From positions 16,235,501-16,299,500 of the forward strand of contig NC_090134.1 in assembly GCF_040581485.1 (NCBI RefSeq): a DNA stretch of 64,000 nucleotides, written 5' to 3'. Made by a program: the position numbers and the translations under genes. The notes under the pieces were generated by a model. The model did no database searches. It saw only the letters and a program-made list of their open reading frames with translations, and had not been told where the DNA came from. Positions 62,092 through 64,000 of this stretch are shown piece by piece. This stretch comes from Linepithema humile (taxonomy: Eukaryota; Arthropoda; Insecta; Hymenoptera; Formicidae). How positions within the stretch are numbered: position 1 is the first letter of the stretch; every line of letters starts with the position of its first letter.

Positions 62092-64000
62092 TTATAAAGG
62101 AAATATTCTATATATCATTTCATGGAGCCTTTCATTTTTTTTGTATTTTAAGTGTTCGAGATATTGATATTCTTGTCAGAATTGTGTTTCAATCTCTCTG
62201 AAAAACGAAGAATTATATACATAGATACATTGCTTTAACGCATTCTGTGCCATTCTGATTTTACGTGACTTTTCACTTACGTCGTGAAATTTATTACATA
62301 TGTTTATAAGATTACAATTATATAAATCTTTCACACACACACACAAATAAGAAATATAAAATATTTTATTTTAAACAGCTTGAATGATCAAGCGTGAGCC
62401 ACGCGGCACGGAACGTGTTAACTTGCTTTAGGCGATTTATTTGTAATTTCAGAATTCAAATAGAAATTAATTTGTAATTTTATGCAATTTTATGCATTTA
62501 AATAATCAAAATACACATTTGCGAAAATACAGAGTACTGATATACATCCTGCAAGTTTCATGTATTCCGATTTTTTAAATATTTCTCTACACATATAAAA
62601 TTACTAATAGAATTCTATATCGAATTTTGCGAATATATCATTAAAAGTGAGCTTTATAAATTTATAATTATTATCATATGCTTACGCGCTTCAAAATATT
62701 CATTCAACAAATATCATCGACAATAAGACATCTGTACCAAAACTTTTGCTCCGAAAGTGAGTATTATTACATGCGATTTGTGACATGTTTTACAAGCGGT
62801 ATTTAAAAATTAATTTTTTATGAAATAACTACAATAAAAAATAAATATCGTTATTATTAAAACGAATTTCCGTCATTATTTACGTTCAAAAATCAAATGT
62901 TCTAGATATCAAGATTAATTTGTCTTAGATGAAAAGTAGGTGTGCTCTGTAAATTTGTTCGCGCGGAGCACAAAGGATCACATTAGCGGGATAAGGAGGA
63001 GAAACTGTTCCTCAGCTGCTACTATGCTTTATGGGGCAAAATCTCGTAAAGATCTCAAGTGCACAAGGTCCGCCGGTCGCTCACTCCGGCTAGTAGGCGA
63101 TCCTCGGCCGGATGTTATCCACGCAAGGTGATCTACGCTCGCGTTTATGGCACTACGAGGATTACTTCCGTTCGCCATACCCAGGATCTGTGGGTGGCGG
63201 TTGCCGCTTACGGCGGCGGCGGTTTTCATTGCTTTTGCCCGACCGTTGCCGCCGCCGCGGCGGTGGTTTGCCTCGTTTATGCCTGTTACATAGAACACAC
63301 GGAAGAGTAAACGAAGGCTTTACACCCCCCCCCCCTTCTGTGTAAACGCATCGCGAATCGCGCGCCGTGCATAAACTGATGAAAAGATCGGCGCGCTGCC
63401 GATCATATTTCATGCTTACGATCCGCCCGCGCCGCGGCTGCTTTATTTATGTGTCGCGCGGGTACATTGAAACTAATTACCAGCTTCCCCGCCGACCGGC
63501 CATTGTGCCGGCGAGTGCTTGCGCGACACGCTTTTGGCCCTGACATCGCGCAGACAATTACTTAACCCCCTTTGTTTACCGCGTTATTAAAGTGTCATGC
63601 TGTTTTCCCGTGACATATCTAGTTTCCGCGAGTATTCGCGTATGTGTCATCGTCAGTCAAAGGTAATGTCTCTCCAATCAAATCATTTTCACGTCTCTTT
63701 GACGTTAATGTTTGCAGAGTGCGAATCGTAGCTAAATGCTCTTATACAAAATTTGCGGCCAAGTTCCATAATTTACTTTCACTTTCGCGTAATGTAATTA
63801 ATATCAGTTTGTCGAAAATGCACGGACATACAAAGTAAATGTGAAATTATAATTTCAATAAATTGATTTCTATTAGAAAACATTTGTCGGAATAAAATTT
63901 ATCATCAAGCAAGCGACGCAACGGACGATATTACGCCGCGGAATCTTCACGTGAAATATATACGAATATCCGGAGACTTCGACGAGTACGCTTTCGGTTT
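62092..64000. other. 3' flank and GC-rich island at window end
   Basis: AT-rich to about 62930, then a markedly GC-rich stretch (about 62940-63600) with reiterated GGC/GCC triplets at 63190-63270 and a run of about 12 C near 63328. No gene can be called. Such an island could be a promoter or leader of a gene beyond the window. Confidence 0.4.

Noticed and set aside
63059..63413. Several overlapping short frames
   Set aside because: GC-rich triplet repeats give open frames in many phases; no homology.

Overview
This is nuclear DNA from an insect, almost certainly a hymenopteran and probably an ant. The evidence is AT-rich intergenic DNA, many introns with GT..AG borders, long microsatellites, mariner, hAT-like and foldback DNA transposons, and insect-type genes. 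Nothing bacterial, viral or organellar was seen. Four spliced protein genes can be rebuilt with every exon phase matching and total lengths divisible by three. A fifth small gene and one complete transposase are also present.

Layout. 0-5 kb: intergenic DNA with several small inverted-repeat elements, including a 645-bp hAT-like MITE with a perfect 8-bp target duplication, and a possible orphan 5' exon near 2.7 kb. 5.0-16.9 kb, minus strand: caudal (cad), the posterior-patterning homeobox gene, three coding exons with a 9.7-kb first intron. 17-28 kb: gene-free DNA upstream of cad, with islands of balanced base composition, a palindromic Caudal/Hox-type site, and two sequence blocks that each recur 7-8 kb further upstream. 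28.1-42.85 kb, minus strand: class II PI3-kinase (Pi3K68D type), 24 coding exons, 1760 residues. A small plus-strand gene (30.09-30.5 kb) is nested in one intron, and a 3.56-kb foldback transposon sits in another.

44.8-49.3 kb, minus strand: a complete CYP6-like cytochrome P450 of 5 exons and 520 residues. Its last intron carries an intact mariner transposase gene on the opposite strand, and a MITE lies just past its stop codon. 49.3-54.1 kb: no gene seen. 54.1-61.9 kb, plus strand: a 13-exon NRF-6-like multipass acyltransferase of 1831 residues. It has a very long acidic extension before the NRF domain and a 650-residue charged Ser/Glu/Arg-rich tail. 61.9-64 kb: its 3' flank and a GC-rich island.

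The genes do not form a pathway. cad is a developmental transcription factor, the PI3-kinase makes endosomal 3-phosphoinositides, the P450 is a detoxification or hormone oxidase, and the NRF-6 protein is a membrane acyltransferase. The most notable structure is the foldback element at 37,861-41,422. It has near-identical terminal arms, 15 clear copies of a 145-bp unit in two opposed arrays, dimeric higher-order variation, and a 7-bp target duplication. This is the architecture of Foldback/Galileo elements.
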